64,000 nt of DNA, taken from positions 415,856-479,855 of the forward strand of contig NZ_CP028374.1 in NCBI RefSeq assembly GCF_003391335.1, read 5' to 3'. The translations under genes were made by a program, and so were the position numbers. The stretch's first letter is position 1. The number at the start of each line of letters is the position of its first letter. Below, piece after piece: positions 53,464 to 63,237 of this stretch. This DNA is from Candidatus Purcelliella pentastirinorum. GTDB taxonomy: Bacteria; Pseudomonadota; Gammaproteobacteria; Enterobacterales; Enterobacteriaceae. The notes beneath the pieces were generated by a model that was not told the DNA's origin, did no database searches, and saw nothing but the letters and a program-made list of their open reading frames with translations.

Positions 53464-53495
53464 ATGATAAAATTATTTATTTTTAATTTTATCAT
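53464..53495. repeat. perfect 12-base inverted repeat between greA and pyrF
   Basis: ATGATAAAATTA (53464-53475) and TAATTTTATCAT (53484-53495) are exact reverse complements with an 8-base T/A loop. It lies between the divergent genes greA and pyrF, so it is not a simple terminator. It may be an operator or a leader hairpin of pyrF. In such A/T-rich DNA it could also be chance. Confidence 0.4.
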
Positions 53496-53546
53496 ATTAA
53501 TTAAGTTTTATAATTTGTTTTGAATTATATTAAGGATAATAAAATA

Positions 53547-54254
53547 ATGTTTAATTTTTCTTATTTACCAATTGTAGTAGCTTTAGATTTTTTTAATAAA
53601 AAAGATATATTAAATTTTATAGATCAGATTAATCCTACACTATGTCGTTTAAAAATTGGTATAAATACATTTATGTTATTTGGTTATAGATTGATAGATT
53701 TATTACATAAACGTGGATTTAAAATATTTTTAGATTTAAAATTTCATGATATTCCAAATACTGTTTTATCATCTATAGAAATTGCAGCTAAAATGGGTGT
53801 TTGGATGGTTGATATTCATGCTGTGAGTGGTAAGAGTGTATTGCTTGAAGCTCGTAATGTTTTAGATAAATTTTATGGTGATGTCCCATTATTAATATCT
53901 GTGACATTATTAACCAGTTTAAATGACCATGATTTAATTGATTTAGGGATTTCATTTTCTACATATAATTATACAGAACTACTTGCTAAATTATCTTATG
54001 ATTGTGGTATGGATGGTGTTGTATGTTCTGGTTATGAAGCTAATAATTTAAAAATTAAATTTGGTAAAAAATTTAAGTTAATCGTACCAGGAATAAGATG
54101 TTATAATGATAGTTATAATGATCAAAAAAGAATAATTAATCCTATTGAAGCAAAAGAAATTGGAATAGATTATATAGTTATCGGTAGACCAATTATTAAT
54201 TCATTAAATCCATTAAAAAAAATAAAAGATATTCTATTTTCTATCAACAATTAA
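53547..54254 (+). CDS. pyrF: orotidine-5'-phosphate decarboxylase
   Basis: PyrF catalyses the last step of UMP synthesis. I choose the ATG at 53547 (235 residues) because AAGGA (53532-53536) precedes it at a good distance and it fits the family N-terminus; an in-frame TTG at 53520 has no such site. The catalytic D63-K65-D68 set in DLKFHD is intact, as are TPGIR-like PGIRCY and the phosphate-binding VIGRPI. De novo pyrimidine synthesis therefore seems at least partly kept. Confidence 0.95.
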   Translation: MFNFSYLPIVVALDFFNKKDILNFIDQINPTLCRLKIGINTFMLFGYRLIDLLHKRGFKIFLDLKFHDIPNTVLSSIEIAAKMGVWMVDIHAVSGKSVLLEARNVLDKFYGDVPLLISVTLLTSLNDHDLIDLGISFSTYNYTELLAKLSYDCGMDGVVCSGYEANNLKIKFGKKFKLIVPGIRCYNDSYNDQKRIINPIEAKEIGIDYIVIGRPIINSLNPLKKIKDILFSINN

Positions 54255-54523
54255 TATGATTATTTTATTTATATCTGAATTAATTTTAATTTTTTATTTT
54301 TTATTATTTTTTATTGATTATTTTCTTCTTTTATTTAATTGAAAAATAATATTTATTTGATTTTATTATAAGTTTTAATTGTTTAAATAAATTTTTTTAA
54401 GTATTTATTGTTATTCATTTTTTATATATAATGATTGTAATTTTAAGTTTTTTTGTTATTTTTATTTAAATTTTTAAATAAAAAATATTTTTTTACATTT
54501 AATTTTATATTTTCTTAATAAAA
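54255..54523. other. pyrF-peroxiredoxin convergent spacer
   Basis: These 269 A/T-rich bases lie between two converging genes. No coding remnant, tRNA or clear G/C-stemmed terminator was seen. Confidence 0.4.
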
Positions 54524-55126
54524 TTATAAGTCATCAAAATTATTACTTAAATATTCTGTAATTCCTTCAAGCGTAGGTTTTATAGTTTGTTTGTTTTTTT
54601 TCCATTGGGCAGGACATACATTACCATCTTTTTCATGTATTTGTAATGCATCTATTATTCTTAATATTTCATCTATATTTCTTCCTAATGGCAAATCGTT
54701 TACTGTTTGATGTCTAATTATATTATTTTTGTCTATTAGAAAGGATGCACGTAATGCTACTCCATTTTTTTTATCTTCTATACAATATGATTTTTGAATT
54801 TCTCTTTTTATATCAGAAACCATTACGTATTTAATTTCTCCTATTCCTCCATCAGATATTTTTGTTTTTTTCCATTGTTGATGGACAAAAATTGAATCTA
54901 TTGAAATTCCTATTAATTTTACATTTCTTTTTTTAAAATTTTTATATCTTTTATTAAATGCTATTAATTCTGATGGACATACAAATGTAAAATCCATTGG
55001 CCAAAAAAATATTATGGCATATTTATTTTTTTTATATTCTTTCATATTAAAATTTTGTATTAACTTTCCATTACCTAATATTGCTGGTGCTATAAAATTA
55101 GGTGCTTCATATGTAACCATTACCAT
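54524..55126 (-). CDS. typical 2-Cys peroxiredoxin (AhpC/TSA family)
   Basis: This thiol peroxidase reduces hydrogen peroxide and organic peroxides. From the ATG at 55124-55126, with AGGA eight bases upstream, it has 200 residues; an in-frame ATG at 55174 would add 16 unconserved residues. The peroxidatic C50 lies in FTFVCPSE and the resolving C171 in VCPAQW, and GGIG and the C-terminal tail that closes the site are present. It resembles the TSA-type enzyme kept by Buchnera more than E. coli AhpC. The reductase partner (AhpF or thioredoxin) is not in the window. Confidence 0.94.
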   Translation of the reverse strand: MVMVTYEAPNFIAPAILGNGKLIQNFNMKEYKKNKYAIIFFWPMDFTFVCPSELIAFNKRYKNFKKRNVKLIGISIDSIFVHQQWKKTKISDGGIGEIKYVMVSDIKREIQKSYCIEDKKNGVALRASFLIDKNNIIRHQTVNDLPLGRNIDEILRIIDALQIHEKDGNVCPAQWKKNKQTIKPTLEGITEYLSNNFDDL

Positions 55127-55265
55127 AATATTATCCTGAACAGTAGTTATAATTAGTATTTTTATATACCACATATTTAATATTTTTACAAGTTTATTTT
55201 TGTTATTTTATATGATAAAATTTATTTTATTCAAATAATTTAATAAGATAACACAAGGTAATTAA

Positions 55266-55601
55266 ATGAGAGTATTTTTTTCAAATATTTCTGCTTCTAT
55301 GGATTATACAAATCAAAGTAATTCATATCCTATATTTTTTATGTTATTTATTTTTATTTTAGTTTTTTATTTTTTAATTTTACGTCCTCAGCAAAAACGT
55401 TCTAAAGAACATAAACATATAGTTGAATCAATTTCAAAGGGTGAAGAGATATTAACAACTAGTGGTTTAATTGGCAAAGTGGTTAAAATTAATAGTGAAG
55501 ATTATATTACATTGTCATTAAATTCTTCTACTGAAGTTATTATAAAACGTGATTTTATTTCTAATATTTTACCAAAGGGTACTATAGATGGTTTAAAATA
55601 A
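55266..55601 (+). CDS. yajC: Sec translocon accessory protein YajC
   Basis: YajC is a small inner-membrane protein associated with SecDF. The 111 residues (E. coli 110) have one membrane segment (about 21-40), the signature ILRPQQKRSKEHK and the GEEILTTSGLIGKV domain. AAGG at 55256-55259 serves as a weak ribosome binding site. secD and secF, which follow in E. coli, are absent; cyoA follows instead. Confidence 0.94.
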   Translation: MRVFFSNISASMDYTNQSNSYPIFFMLFIFILVFYFLILRPQQKRSKEHKHIVESISKGEEILTTSGLIGKVVKINSEDYITLSLNSSTEVIIKRDFISNILPKGTIDGLK

Positions 55602-55666
55602 AATTATTTTAATTAAATTTTTAATATTTTATTTTATTAAAATATTAATATTTAATGAGGTTTTTT

Positions 55667-56491
55667 ATGTATAAGTATTTTTTTGTGTTATTAATGCTTT
55701 TGTTTAATGGTTGTAGTGTTGATTTTTTATCTGCTGGAGGGAAAATTGCAACTGAAGAACACAAATTAATATTTATATCATTCATTTTAATGCTTTTTGT
55801 AGTATTACCAGTAATATTTATGACAATATTTTTTATTTTTAGGTATAAAGCTAGTAAAAATAGTGTTTATCTTCCTGATTGGAATAAATCTAATATTATA
55901 GAAATGATAATTTGGATTATCCCAATTTTTATTATATTTTTTTTAGGATTAATTACATGGAAAACAACTCATAAATTAGATCCTAGTAAAATTATTGGAA
56001 GTAAAAATAATTATCTTGAAATTCATGTTATAGCACTAGATTGGAAATGGTTATTTATTTATCCTAAATACTCTATAGGAATCATCAATAAAGTTATAAT
56101 ACCATTAAATACCACAATAATGTTCAGAATTACTTCTAATTCAGTTATGAATTCTTTTTTTATACCTAATTTAGGAAGTCAAGTTTATGCTATGCCTGGT
56201 ATGAGTACTAAATTGTATTTAATTGCAAATAAATCTGGAATATATCATGGTATATCTTCTAATTATAGCGGCATTGGTTTTTCTAATATGAAGTTTATTG
56301 CATATGTTGAACCAACATATAAAAGTTTTTTAAAATGTGTAAATTTTATTAAAAAATCTAAATTTAAAATAAATACAATATTTGATTTTGAAAAATTAGC
56401 TATACCTACTACAAATAATTTTATAGAATATTATTCTTGTATTAATAATAATTTATTTTTTCAAATAATTAATAAATTTAAAAATTATTAA
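55667..56491 (+). CDS. cyoA: cytochrome bo3 ubiquinol oxidase subunit II
   Basis: CyoA is subunit II of the terminal oxidase. I favour the ATG at 55667, preceded by GAGG at 55657-55660; an in-frame ATG at 55655 adds four residues. The 274 residues show a lipoprotein signal with C16 (FNGCS), two membrane segments, and a periplasmic cupredoxin-like domain with NSFFIPNLGSQVYAMPGM but without the copper-A ligands, as normal for quinol oxidases. The hydrophilic His/Met-rich tail of the 315-residue E. coli protein is missing. First gene of cyoABCDE. Confidence 0.95.
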   Translation: MYKYFFVLLMLLFNGCSVDFLSAGGKIATEEHKLIFISFILMLFVVLPVIFMTIFFIFRYKASKNSVYLPDWNKSNIIEMIIWIIPIFIIFFLGLITWKTTHKLDPSKIIGSKNNYLEIHVIALDWKWLFIYPKYSIGIINKVIIPLNTTIMFRITSNSVMNSFFIPNLGSQVYAMPGMSTKLYLIANKSGIYHGISSNYSGIGFSNMKFIAYVEPTYKSFLKCVNFIKKSKFKINTIFDFEKLAIPTTNNFIEYYSCINNNLFFQIINKFKNY

Positions 56492-56548
56492 AATTATTTT
56501 ATCAAAGTTACTTAAAAAAAAAATATATTTTTTTTATGGGGTTAAGAG

Positions 56549-58495
56549 ATGTTTGGTAAATTAACTTTAGATTCAATTCCTTTTCATGAACCTATAATTT
56601 TGTCCACAATTATTTTTGTTTTTTTTATAATTATGTTTTTGATTTTTGTAATTACTTATTTTCAAAAATGGAAATATTTATGGTTTGAATGGTTAACTAG
56701 TGTTGATCATAAAAGATTAGGAATAATGTATATTATTTTAGCTTTAGTTATGTTGTTTAGGGGTTTTATTGATGCTTTAATGATGAGAGGACAACAAGTA
56801 CTATCTTCAAATTATCATCAGGGTTTTTTATCTTCCGAACATTATGATCAAATTTTTACTGCTCATGGTGTAATAATGATATTTTTTGTTGCTATGCCTT
56901 TTGTTATTGGTTTTATGAATTATATAATACCTTTACAAATTGGTTGTCGTGATATTGCTTTTCCTTTTTTAAATAATTTGAGTTTTTGGTTGACATTTGT
57001 AGGTGTTGTTTTAATAAATTTATCTTTATGGATAGGTGAATTTGCTCATACCGGGTGGTTAGCATACCCGCCTTTATCAGAATTACAATATAGCCCCGGA
57101 GTTGGTGTAGATTATTGGATATGGAGTTTGCAAATATCAGGTATAGGTACTTTATTAACTGGAATAAATTTTTGTGTTACTATTCTAAAAATGCGTACTA
57201 AGGGTATGACTTTATTTAGGATGCCTATTTTTACATGGACTACACTTTGTTCAAATATACTTATTATATTATCATTTCCTGTTTTGACAGCAACTTTATT
57301 GTTATTAACTTTGGATAGATATTTAAATTTTCATTTTTTTACTAATGATTTAGGTGGTAATGCAATGATGTATGTAAATTTAATTTGGATTTGGGGTCAT
57401 CCAGAAGTTTATATATTAATTTTGCCTGCCTTTGGTATCTTTTCAGAAATAGTATCTACTTTTTCTAGGAAAAAAATTTTTGGATATACTTCTTTAGTTT
57501 GGGCTACTATTTCTATTACATTTCTTTCATTTATTGTATGGATGCATCATTTTTTTACTATGGGTGCTGGGGCTGATGTAAATTCTTTTTTTGGTATTGC
57601 TACTATGATTATTGCTATACCTACTGGTGTGAAAATTTTTAATTGGTTATTTACTATTTATAGGGGTAAAGTATATTTACATTCTTCAATGATGTGGACT
57701 ATAGGTTTTTTAATTGTTTTTTCTATAGGTGGTATGGCTGGAGTTTTATTAGCTGTTCCTGGAGCAGATTTTATTTTACATAATAGTTTATTTTTAGTCG
57801 CTCATTTTCATACAGTTATTATAGGTGGAGTAGTATTTAGTTTATTTGCTGGAATATCATATTGGTTTCCCAAGTTTTTTGGTTTTATTTTAAATGAATT
57901 TATTGGTAAAATTGCATTTTGGTTTTGGTTTATTGGTTTTTTCGTATCTTTTATTCCTTTATATTTTTTAGGATTAATGGGTATGACTAGAAGATTAAGT
58001 CAAAATATTGATCATAATTATCATAATTTATTGGTGTTATCTGCAATTGGAACTATTTTAATTACAATTGGTATAATTTTTCAAATTATTCAATTTATTG
58101 TTTCCATTATTTATCGTAATGAGAATATTGATTTAACAGGTGACCCTTGGGATGGTAGAACTTTAGAATGGTCCATATCTTCACCTCCTCCTGTTTATAA
58201 TTTTCTTATTTTACCCAGTGTTCATAGTAAAGATGCTTTTTGGGAAATGAAAAGAATGAATAATATAAATAAAAATCATAAATTTGATAAAAATATACAT
58301 TTGCCTAAAAATAATTTTTTTGGTATTTTAATATCATTTTTTACTTTATTAGTAGGATTTTCTGCTATATGGCATATTTGGTGGTTATTTTTTTTATCAG
58401 TTTTCTTTGTATTTATAGTTTTTATTTTTAAAACTTTTGAAAGTGATAATTTTTATATTGTTACAGAATATATGATCAAAAATAAAAAAAAGTAG
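56549..58495 (+). CDS. cyoB: cytochrome bo3 ubiquinol oxidase subunit I
   Basis: CyoB holds heme b, heme o3 and copper B and pumps protons while reducing oxygen. The 648 residues (E. coli 663) keep the heme ligands in FTAHGVIM and [10 protein letters not shown], the copper-B histidines in [12 protein letters not shown] and WMHHFFTMG, including the His-Tyr crosslink pair, and the proton-channel residues around them. About fifteen membrane segments. Second gene of the cyo operon. Confidence 0.98.
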   Translation: MFGKLTLDSIPFHEPIILSTIIFVFFIIMFLIFVITYFQKWKYLWFEWLTSVDHKRLGIMYIILALVMLFRGFIDALMMRGQQVLSSNYHQGFLSSEHYDQIFTAHGVIMIFFVAMPFVIGFMNYIIPLQIGCRDIAFPFLNNLSFWLTFVGVVLINLSLWIGEFAHTGWLAYPPLSELQYSPGVGVDYWIWSLQISGIGTLLTGINFCVTILKMRTKGMTLFRMPIFTWTTLCSNILIILSFPVLTATLLLLTLDRYLNFHFFTNDLGGNAMMYVNLIWIWGHPEVYILILPAFGIFSEIVSTFSRKKIFGYTSLVWATISITFLSFIVWMHHFFTMGAGADVNSFFGIATMIIAIPTGVKIFNWLFTIYRGKVYLHSSMMWTIGFLIVFSIGGMAGVLLAVPGADFILHNSLFLVAHFHTVIIGGVVFSLFAGISYWFPKFFGFILNEFIGKIAFWFWFIGFFVSFIPLYFLGLMGMTRRLSQNIDHNYHNLLVLSAIGTILITIGIIFQIIQFIVSIIYRNENIDLTGDPWDGRTLEWSISSPPPVYNFLILPSVHSKDAFWEMKRMNNINKNHKFDKNIHLPKNNFFGILISFFTLLVGFSAIWHIWWLFFLSVFFVFIVFIFKTFESDNFYIVTEYMIKNKKK

Positions 58496-58532
58496 ATATA
58501 TTTTAATTTCATCTTTTATATGGATAAGTTTA

Positions 58533-59135
58533 ATGAATTTGATATATTGTAAGAAAAATAATTTAGAACATGAAGAAAATTTTTCAAATAGAATAATAGG
58601 TTTTTGGTTTTATTTATTAAGTGATTTTATTATTTTTGGTGTTTTATTTACAGTATATGTAATTATGCGTTTTAATTTTAATAATTTGGTTGATTTTAAT
58701 AAAATATTTAATCCTTATATTGTTTTTTTTGAAACTATTCTATTATTATTTAGTTCTTTTAGTTATGGTATTTTTTTAGTTTTTTTAAAGAAATTTTCTT
58801 CTAAAATACACTGTGTTTTGTTATTATGTATAACTTTTTTTTTAGGTATTAGTTTTGTTTTTTTAGAATTTTATGAATTTTATAATTTATATTTTTTAGG
58901 TTTTTCTCCTTTTATTAATGGTTTTTTTTCAGCATTTTTTACTCTATTAGGTGTTCATGGATTACATGTTATTTGTGGTCTAATTTGGATATTAGTTATG
59001 TTATTTCATTTTTATCATAATGGTTTTAGTAAAATTAATATTAATCGTTTTATTTGTTTGGGATTATTTTGGCATTTATTGGATATAGTATGGATATTTT
59101 TATATAATTTTATATATTTAATAGGAGTGATTTAA
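58533..59135 (+). CDS. cyoC: cytochrome bo3 ubiquinol oxidase subunit III
   Basis: CyoC is a five-segment membrane subunit without redox centres that supports CyoB. The 200 residues (E. coli 204) contain GFWFYLLSDFIIFGVLF, the LGVHGLHVICGLIW segment and the LFWHLLDIVWIFLY ending of the family. Its stop overlaps the cyoD start by one base (TAATG). Confidence 0.96.
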   Translation: MNLIYCKKNNLEHEENFSNRIIGFWFYLLSDFIIFGVLFTVYVIMRFNFNNLVDFNKIFNPYIVFFETILLLFSSFSYGIFLVFLKKFSSKIHCVLLLCITFFLGISFVFLEFYEFYNLYFLGFSPFINGFFSAFFTLLGVHGLHVICGLIWILVMLFHFYHNGFSKININRFICLGLFWHLLDIVWIFLYNFIYLIGVI

Positions 59136-59452
59136 TGAAATATTTATTTAAAAAATTTATTTTTTTAAATAATGAAATTAAATTATATATAATAGGTTTA
59201 TTTTTATCTTTATTTTTAGTTATGTTATCTTTTTTAATCATATTTTTTAGATTTTTTGATCGTAATATAACTTTAGATTTAATTTATTTTTTTATGATAT
59301 TTCAATTCATAATACATTTATTATGTTTTTTACATTTTTATGATTTTTTGAAATGGTATTTAAATATTATTTCTATGATTTTTGTTTTTTTTATTATTTT
59401 AATTATTATTTTTGGCTCTAAATGGATATTATTCCATTTGCAGTATAAATAA
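59135..59452 (+). CDS. cyoD: cytochrome bo3 ubiquinol oxidase subunit IV
   Basis: CyoD is a small three-segment membrane subunit that assists copper-B binding and assembly. The 105 residues (E. coli 109) are weakly conserved, but FQFIIHLLCFLHFYDF corresponds to the family's QILVHLVCFLH segment. Placement between cyoC and cyoE is decisive. Confidence 0.92.
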   Translation: MKYLFKKFIFLNNEIKLYIIGLFLSLFLVMLSFLIIFFRFFDRNITLDLIYFFMIFQFIIHLLCFLHFYDFLKWYLNIISMIFVFFIILIIIFGSKWILFHLQYK

Positions 59453-59475
59453 TTTTTTTATATTTCAATTAAATA

Positions 59476-60333
59476 ATGTTTATTAAATATTTTAATCTTA
59501 TAAAACCTAAAATTGTTATTGGAAATTTAATTTCTTGTTTAGGAAGTTTTTTATTAGCTTCCAAGGGAAATATAAATTTTGTTCTTTTATTTAATACTTT
59601 AATAGGTATGTTTGCAGTGTTGTCTTCTTCTTGTATGCTGAATAATTTAATTGATCATGATATAGATCATAAAATGCAAAGAACTCAAAATAGGATTTGT
59701 ATTTTAAATTCTATTACTTTTTATTTAATATTTTTTATTGCCTTATTTTTTAGTTTATTTGGTTTTATATTTTTGTATACATTTTGTAACATATTTATTT
59801 CTATTTTATCTTTAATAGGTTTTTTAATTTATGTAATTTTATATAGTTTATTTATGAAAAGATATTATATACATAGTATATTAATAGGAAGTTTATCTGG
59901 TTCTATCCCCCCAATTATAGGATATTGTTCTGTTACTAATAATTTTGATTATTGTGCTTTTATTTTATTTATTATTTATATTTTTTGGCAAATCCCTCAC
60001 TCTTATTCTAGTATGATATATAATATCTGTGATTATAGAAAGATAGATATTAAAATATTGCCAATTGTTAAAGGTATTTTATTAACTAAAAAATATATTA
60101 TTTTTTATATAATTATTTTTTCTTTATCTTCTTTATTTTTATATTTATTTAATTATGTTGGTTATAAATATTTAATTATTATATCTTGTGTTGATTTTTT
60201 TTGGTTTTTTATATCATGTATAGGTTTTATTTATTTAGATAATGATATAATCTGGTCCAGATGTGTATATTTATATTCTTTACTAATTATAATTTTATTT
60301 AATTTTATGATATCTATTGATTATATTATTTAG
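59476..60333 (+). CDS. cyoE: protoheme IX farnesyltransferase (heme o synthase)
   Basis: CyoE attaches a farnesyl group to heme b to make heme o for the bo3 oxidase. The 285 residues (E. coli 296) are a UbiA-family integral membrane prenyltransferase with about nine segments. The substrate-binding motif NNLIDHDIDHKMQRTQNR (about 55-72) and the second motif around YFWQIPHSYSS are present. Last gene of the cyo operon. Confidence 0.96.
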   Translation: MFIKYFNLIKPKIVIGNLISCLGSFLLASKGNINFVLLFNTLIGMFAVLSSSCMLNNLIDHDIDHKMQRTQNRICILNSITFYLIFFIALFFSLFGFIFLYTFCNIFISILSLIGFLIYVILYSLFMKRYYIHSILIGSLSGSIPPIIGYCSVTNNFDYCAFILFIIYIFWQIPHSYSSMIYNICDYRKIDIKILPIVKGILLTKKYIIFYIIIFSLSSLFLYLFNYVGYKYLIIISCVDFFWFFISCIGFIYLDNDIIWSRCVYLYSLLIIILFNFMISIDYII

Positions 60334-60396
60334 TAAGTATATTTTTGTATATGTTTTTAGATTTTATTTTTTAAAACTTTTATTTTTAATTTTATT

Positions 60397-61752
60397 ATGA
60401 ATAATATTGAATATCGTGCGTTATTTGGTTTAATATCTATTTTATTTTTAAGAGTTTTTGGCTTGTTTATGTTGTTGCCAGTTCTTACAATTCATGGTAT
60501 TGAAATACATTATGCTACTAATAAATTGGTAGGAATTGCTGTAGGTATTTATGGTTTGATACAGAGTATTTTTCAAATACCTTTTAGTTTCTTATCTGAT
60601 AAATATGGATATAAAAAATTTATTATTATAGGTCTAATCATTTTTGTTATTGGTAATTTAATTGCATGTTATAAAAATTCTATTTGGAATATAATTATTG
60701 GTAGAGCAATACAAGGATTAGGTGCTATAACTTCACCATCAATGGCTCTTTTATCTGATTTATTAGATGAAAAAAATCGTATGAAATCTTTAGGATTTAT
60801 GGGTATTGTTTTTGGTGCAGGTTTTTCTATTTCTATGTTTTTAGGGCCTTTTATTGTTAATTTATTTGGTATTCAAAGTTTATTTATAATAGCATCATTT
60901 TTAGGATTTTTAAGTATTTTAATTGCTATTTTTATTGTACCTTGTCCTAATAAACATATTTTAAATAGAGATGTATCTATTGTTAAAACTGGTATATATA
61001 AAATTTTTTTTAATCTAAATTTATTTAGATTAAATTTTAGTATTTTTTGTCTACATATAATTCTTATGTTTAATTTTATTACATTTCCTATTTTATTAAA
61101 TAATTTTGGATTCTTAAAATCTAATTATTGGAAATTATATTTTTTTATGGTAATTATTTCTTTTATTTGCTCAGTACCTGTTATTATATATTTAGAATCT
61201 AAACGTCATACTAAAATATTTTTCAAAATTACTATAGTAATGTTATTTGTAGCTGAAATTTTACTTTATTTTTCAATTAATAATTTTATATTATCTTTAT
61301 TAAGCATGCAATTATTTTTTATATTTTTTAATATTAAAGAATTTTTGTTACCTTTTTTATTGTCTTATTTTGCACCTATTGGATATAGAGGTACTGCTAT
61401 AGGTATTTTTTCTACTTATCAATTTTTTGGTTCTTTTTTAGGTAGTTTTTTTAGTGGAATTATATTAAATAATTTTAATCTAAAAATAGTTTTTTTTATT
61501 TCTTGTATATTAATATTTTTTTGGTTTTTATTAATATTACATATGAAAGAACCAATATTTTTTACTAATATACGTTTTGTATTAAGTAAAAATGTTTTAA
61601 ATAGTAAATCTTTTATTAATTTTTTAATTAATCAACCTGGTATTATAGAAGTATTATTTTTTAAAAAAGAAAATACAATTCATTTTAAAATAGATGATAA
61701 AATAATTAATAAAATATCTTTGAAGAAAATAATTATTAATTATTTAAAATAA
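60397..61752 (+). CDS. yajR: major facilitator superfamily transporter YajR
   Basis: YajR is a 12-segment MFS transporter with a cytosolic C-terminal ferredoxin-like (YAM) domain; its substrate is not established. The 451 residues (E. coli 454) show the MFS loop motif DKYGYKKF, RAIQGLGAITSPSMALLSDL and the GFMGIVFGAGFS segment, and a C-terminal extension with NQPGIIEVLFF that fits the YAM domain. The location directly after cyoE matches E. coli and supports the call over other drug-type exporters. Confidence 0.9.
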   Translation: MNNIEYRALFGLISILFLRVFGLFMLLPVLTIHGIEIHYATNKLVGIAVGIYGLIQSIFQIPFSFLSDKYGYKKFIIIGLIIFVIGNLIACYKNSIWNIIIGRAIQGLGAITSPSMALLSDLLDEKNRMKSLGFMGIVFGAGFSISMFLGPFIVNLFGIQSLFIIASFLGFLSILIAIFIVPCPNKHILNRDVSIVKTGIYKIFFNLNLFRLNFSIFCLHIILMFNFITFPILLNNFGFLKSNYWKLYFFMVIISFICSVPVIIYLESKRHTKIFFKITIVMLFVAEILLYFSINNFILSLLSMQLFFIFFNIKEFLLPFLLSYFAPIGYRGTAIGIFSTYQFFGSFLGSFFSGIILNNFNLKIVFFISCILIFFWFLLILHMKEPIFFTNIRFVLSKNVLNSKSFINFLINQPGIIEVLFFKKENTIHFKIDDKIINKISLKKIIINYLK

Positions 61753-62712
61753 TTTTTTTCTTAAGGAGAAATGTTAATATTGTGTAATGAATTATATTCT
61801 ATTTATTGCATAATTTGAGTTTATTTAGAGTACATTTAGTTTCTTAATTAAGTGTTATTGTATTTATTGTCATTTTACGTATAATGTACTTTTTAATAAA
61901 ATTATTTTAAATAAATGTCGTCAAAATTATTCTTATAAAATATTAATAAAAATATTTAATAATATATATATAATAAGAAAATATATTTTAATTATTTATT
62001 TATGAAAAAAAAGGTTAATTTGATATATTTACTGTTAATTATTATATATATTGGTGCATTATTAATCATTATTTTATTTTTTTTTCATAAAAAAAATAAT
62101 AAAAATAGTTGTTTCTATAATGAGTATAATTTATTACATCAGGTATAGTATACAAATTTATTAATCATATTAGTTATATTTATAATGATTTATCAATTTA
62201 ATTAATAATAATAATATGTCTATTTTAAAAAAATATTGTATTTATGAATAAATATTTATCAAATATATCTTTTAGTAAAAATTTTATTAGGAATAAAAAT
62301 TATAATATTTTTTTGAATAAGATTTATGTAAAAAAATATTTTTAAAAATTAATGATTTTTTATTAATTATTATGATATTTTGTAAGATTTTTTATTAATT
62401 AAGCTAAAAAAGATAAAGAATTAGTTGTTATTACATTTGCTATGAATAAAGGTCTAGGTTTAAATAAATTTGTTAAAAATTATCTCAATTAATATTTTGA
62501 TATTGCTATAATATAATGGTAAAATATTACTTTTATTATGGTATTATCTATAATTATTATAAAATAATAGTAGTAATATATTTTATTTTTTTTACAGCGT
62601 GTTTGTACAGAATGATTTATGATATAGTTTTATAAAATATTTCTATAATAATATTAGTTATTTATTATACTATTAAAGAATAAATTTTAACTGGTTAGTT
62701 TATATATGTATA
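61753..62712. other. eroded intergenic region between yajR and pgpA
   Basis: About 960 bases in the place where E. coli has yajQ, panE, yajL, thiI, xseB, ispA, dxs and yajO. No recognisable gene remains. It contains a clear AAGGAG Shine-Dalgarno (61763-61768) before a 15-residue ORF (61771-61818), a 48-residue membrane-type ORF (62002-62148), and a short open stretch of more even composition (62403-62492; includes ELVVITFAMNKGLGLNKF). These may be remnants of deleted genes, but I could not match any to a family. Confidence 0.5.
62002..62148 (+). CDS. hypothetical 48-residue single-span membrane peptide
   Basis: An ATG-initiated ORF beginning MKKKVNLIYLLL, with one strongly hydrophobic segment (about residues 6-28) and a short Lys/Asn tail with a Cys. 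It has no Shine-Dalgarno and I recognise no family. Positive-inside charge before a single span is typical of real small membrane proteins, but A/T-rich DNA easily yields such hydrophobic ORFs. It could be a remnant of a larger gene. Confidence 0.25.
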   Translation: MKKKVNLIYLLLIIIYIGALLIIILFFFHKKNNKNSCFYNEYNLLHQV

Positions 62713-63164
62713 TTAATTTTTTATTAAAAATAACAATATACTAGTTATTATACTAGATATTATATCATCTAACATTATTCCAAATCCTCCTGGTAAATGA
62801 CGATGTATTTTTATTATTGGCCATGGTTTAATAATATCTATTATACGAAATAAAATAATTATTATAAAAATTTTTGATTTATCATTAATAATTGTTAATG
62901 ATAACCACATACCTGTAAATTCATCCCATACTATACTTTTATGATCTTTTTTCCTATTTTTTTTTCTCCTATTTTACATATATATATTCCAACTATAATA
63001 TTTACAATTGTAATTAAATAAATAATTTTAATTTTAAAAAAAAATTTTATCATGGTCCATAATGGTATTGTTAATATAGAGATTAATGTTCCAGGCATAA
63101 TTGGTATTAACCCTATACCTCCTCCTATTGCTAGGATATATGCTAAATTATTTATTTTTTTCAT
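62713..63164 (-). CDS. pgpA: phosphatidylglycerophosphatase A, split by a poly-A frameshift
   Basis: PgpA dephosphorylates phosphatidylglycerophosphate to make phosphatidylglycerol. The start (ATG at 63164) encodes GGGIGLIPIMPGT, like E. coli FGSGLSPIVPGT, and continues to a frame end near 62931. The following frame encodes DHKSIVWDEFTGMWLSL, then FRIIDIIKPWPI and GGFGIMLDDIISS, all matching E. coli PgpA. The frames differ by one base. The break lies at a 9-A run (62957-62965, minus strand) or an adjacent 6-A run; one extra A joins both halves without loss. thiL, its E. coli neighbour, is missing. Confidence 0.85.
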
Positions 63165-63237
63165 CGTTCTAGATTTGTTATTTTAAAATATATTTTTTTT
63201 ATGTATATTTTTCTATTTTTATCTATATAAAGTATAT

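Noticed and set aside
62403..62492. 29-codon open stretch as a named pseudogene
   Set aside because: The peptide resembles none of the genes expected here (dxs, ispA, xseB, thiL, yajQ) as far as I can recall, so no name is given.
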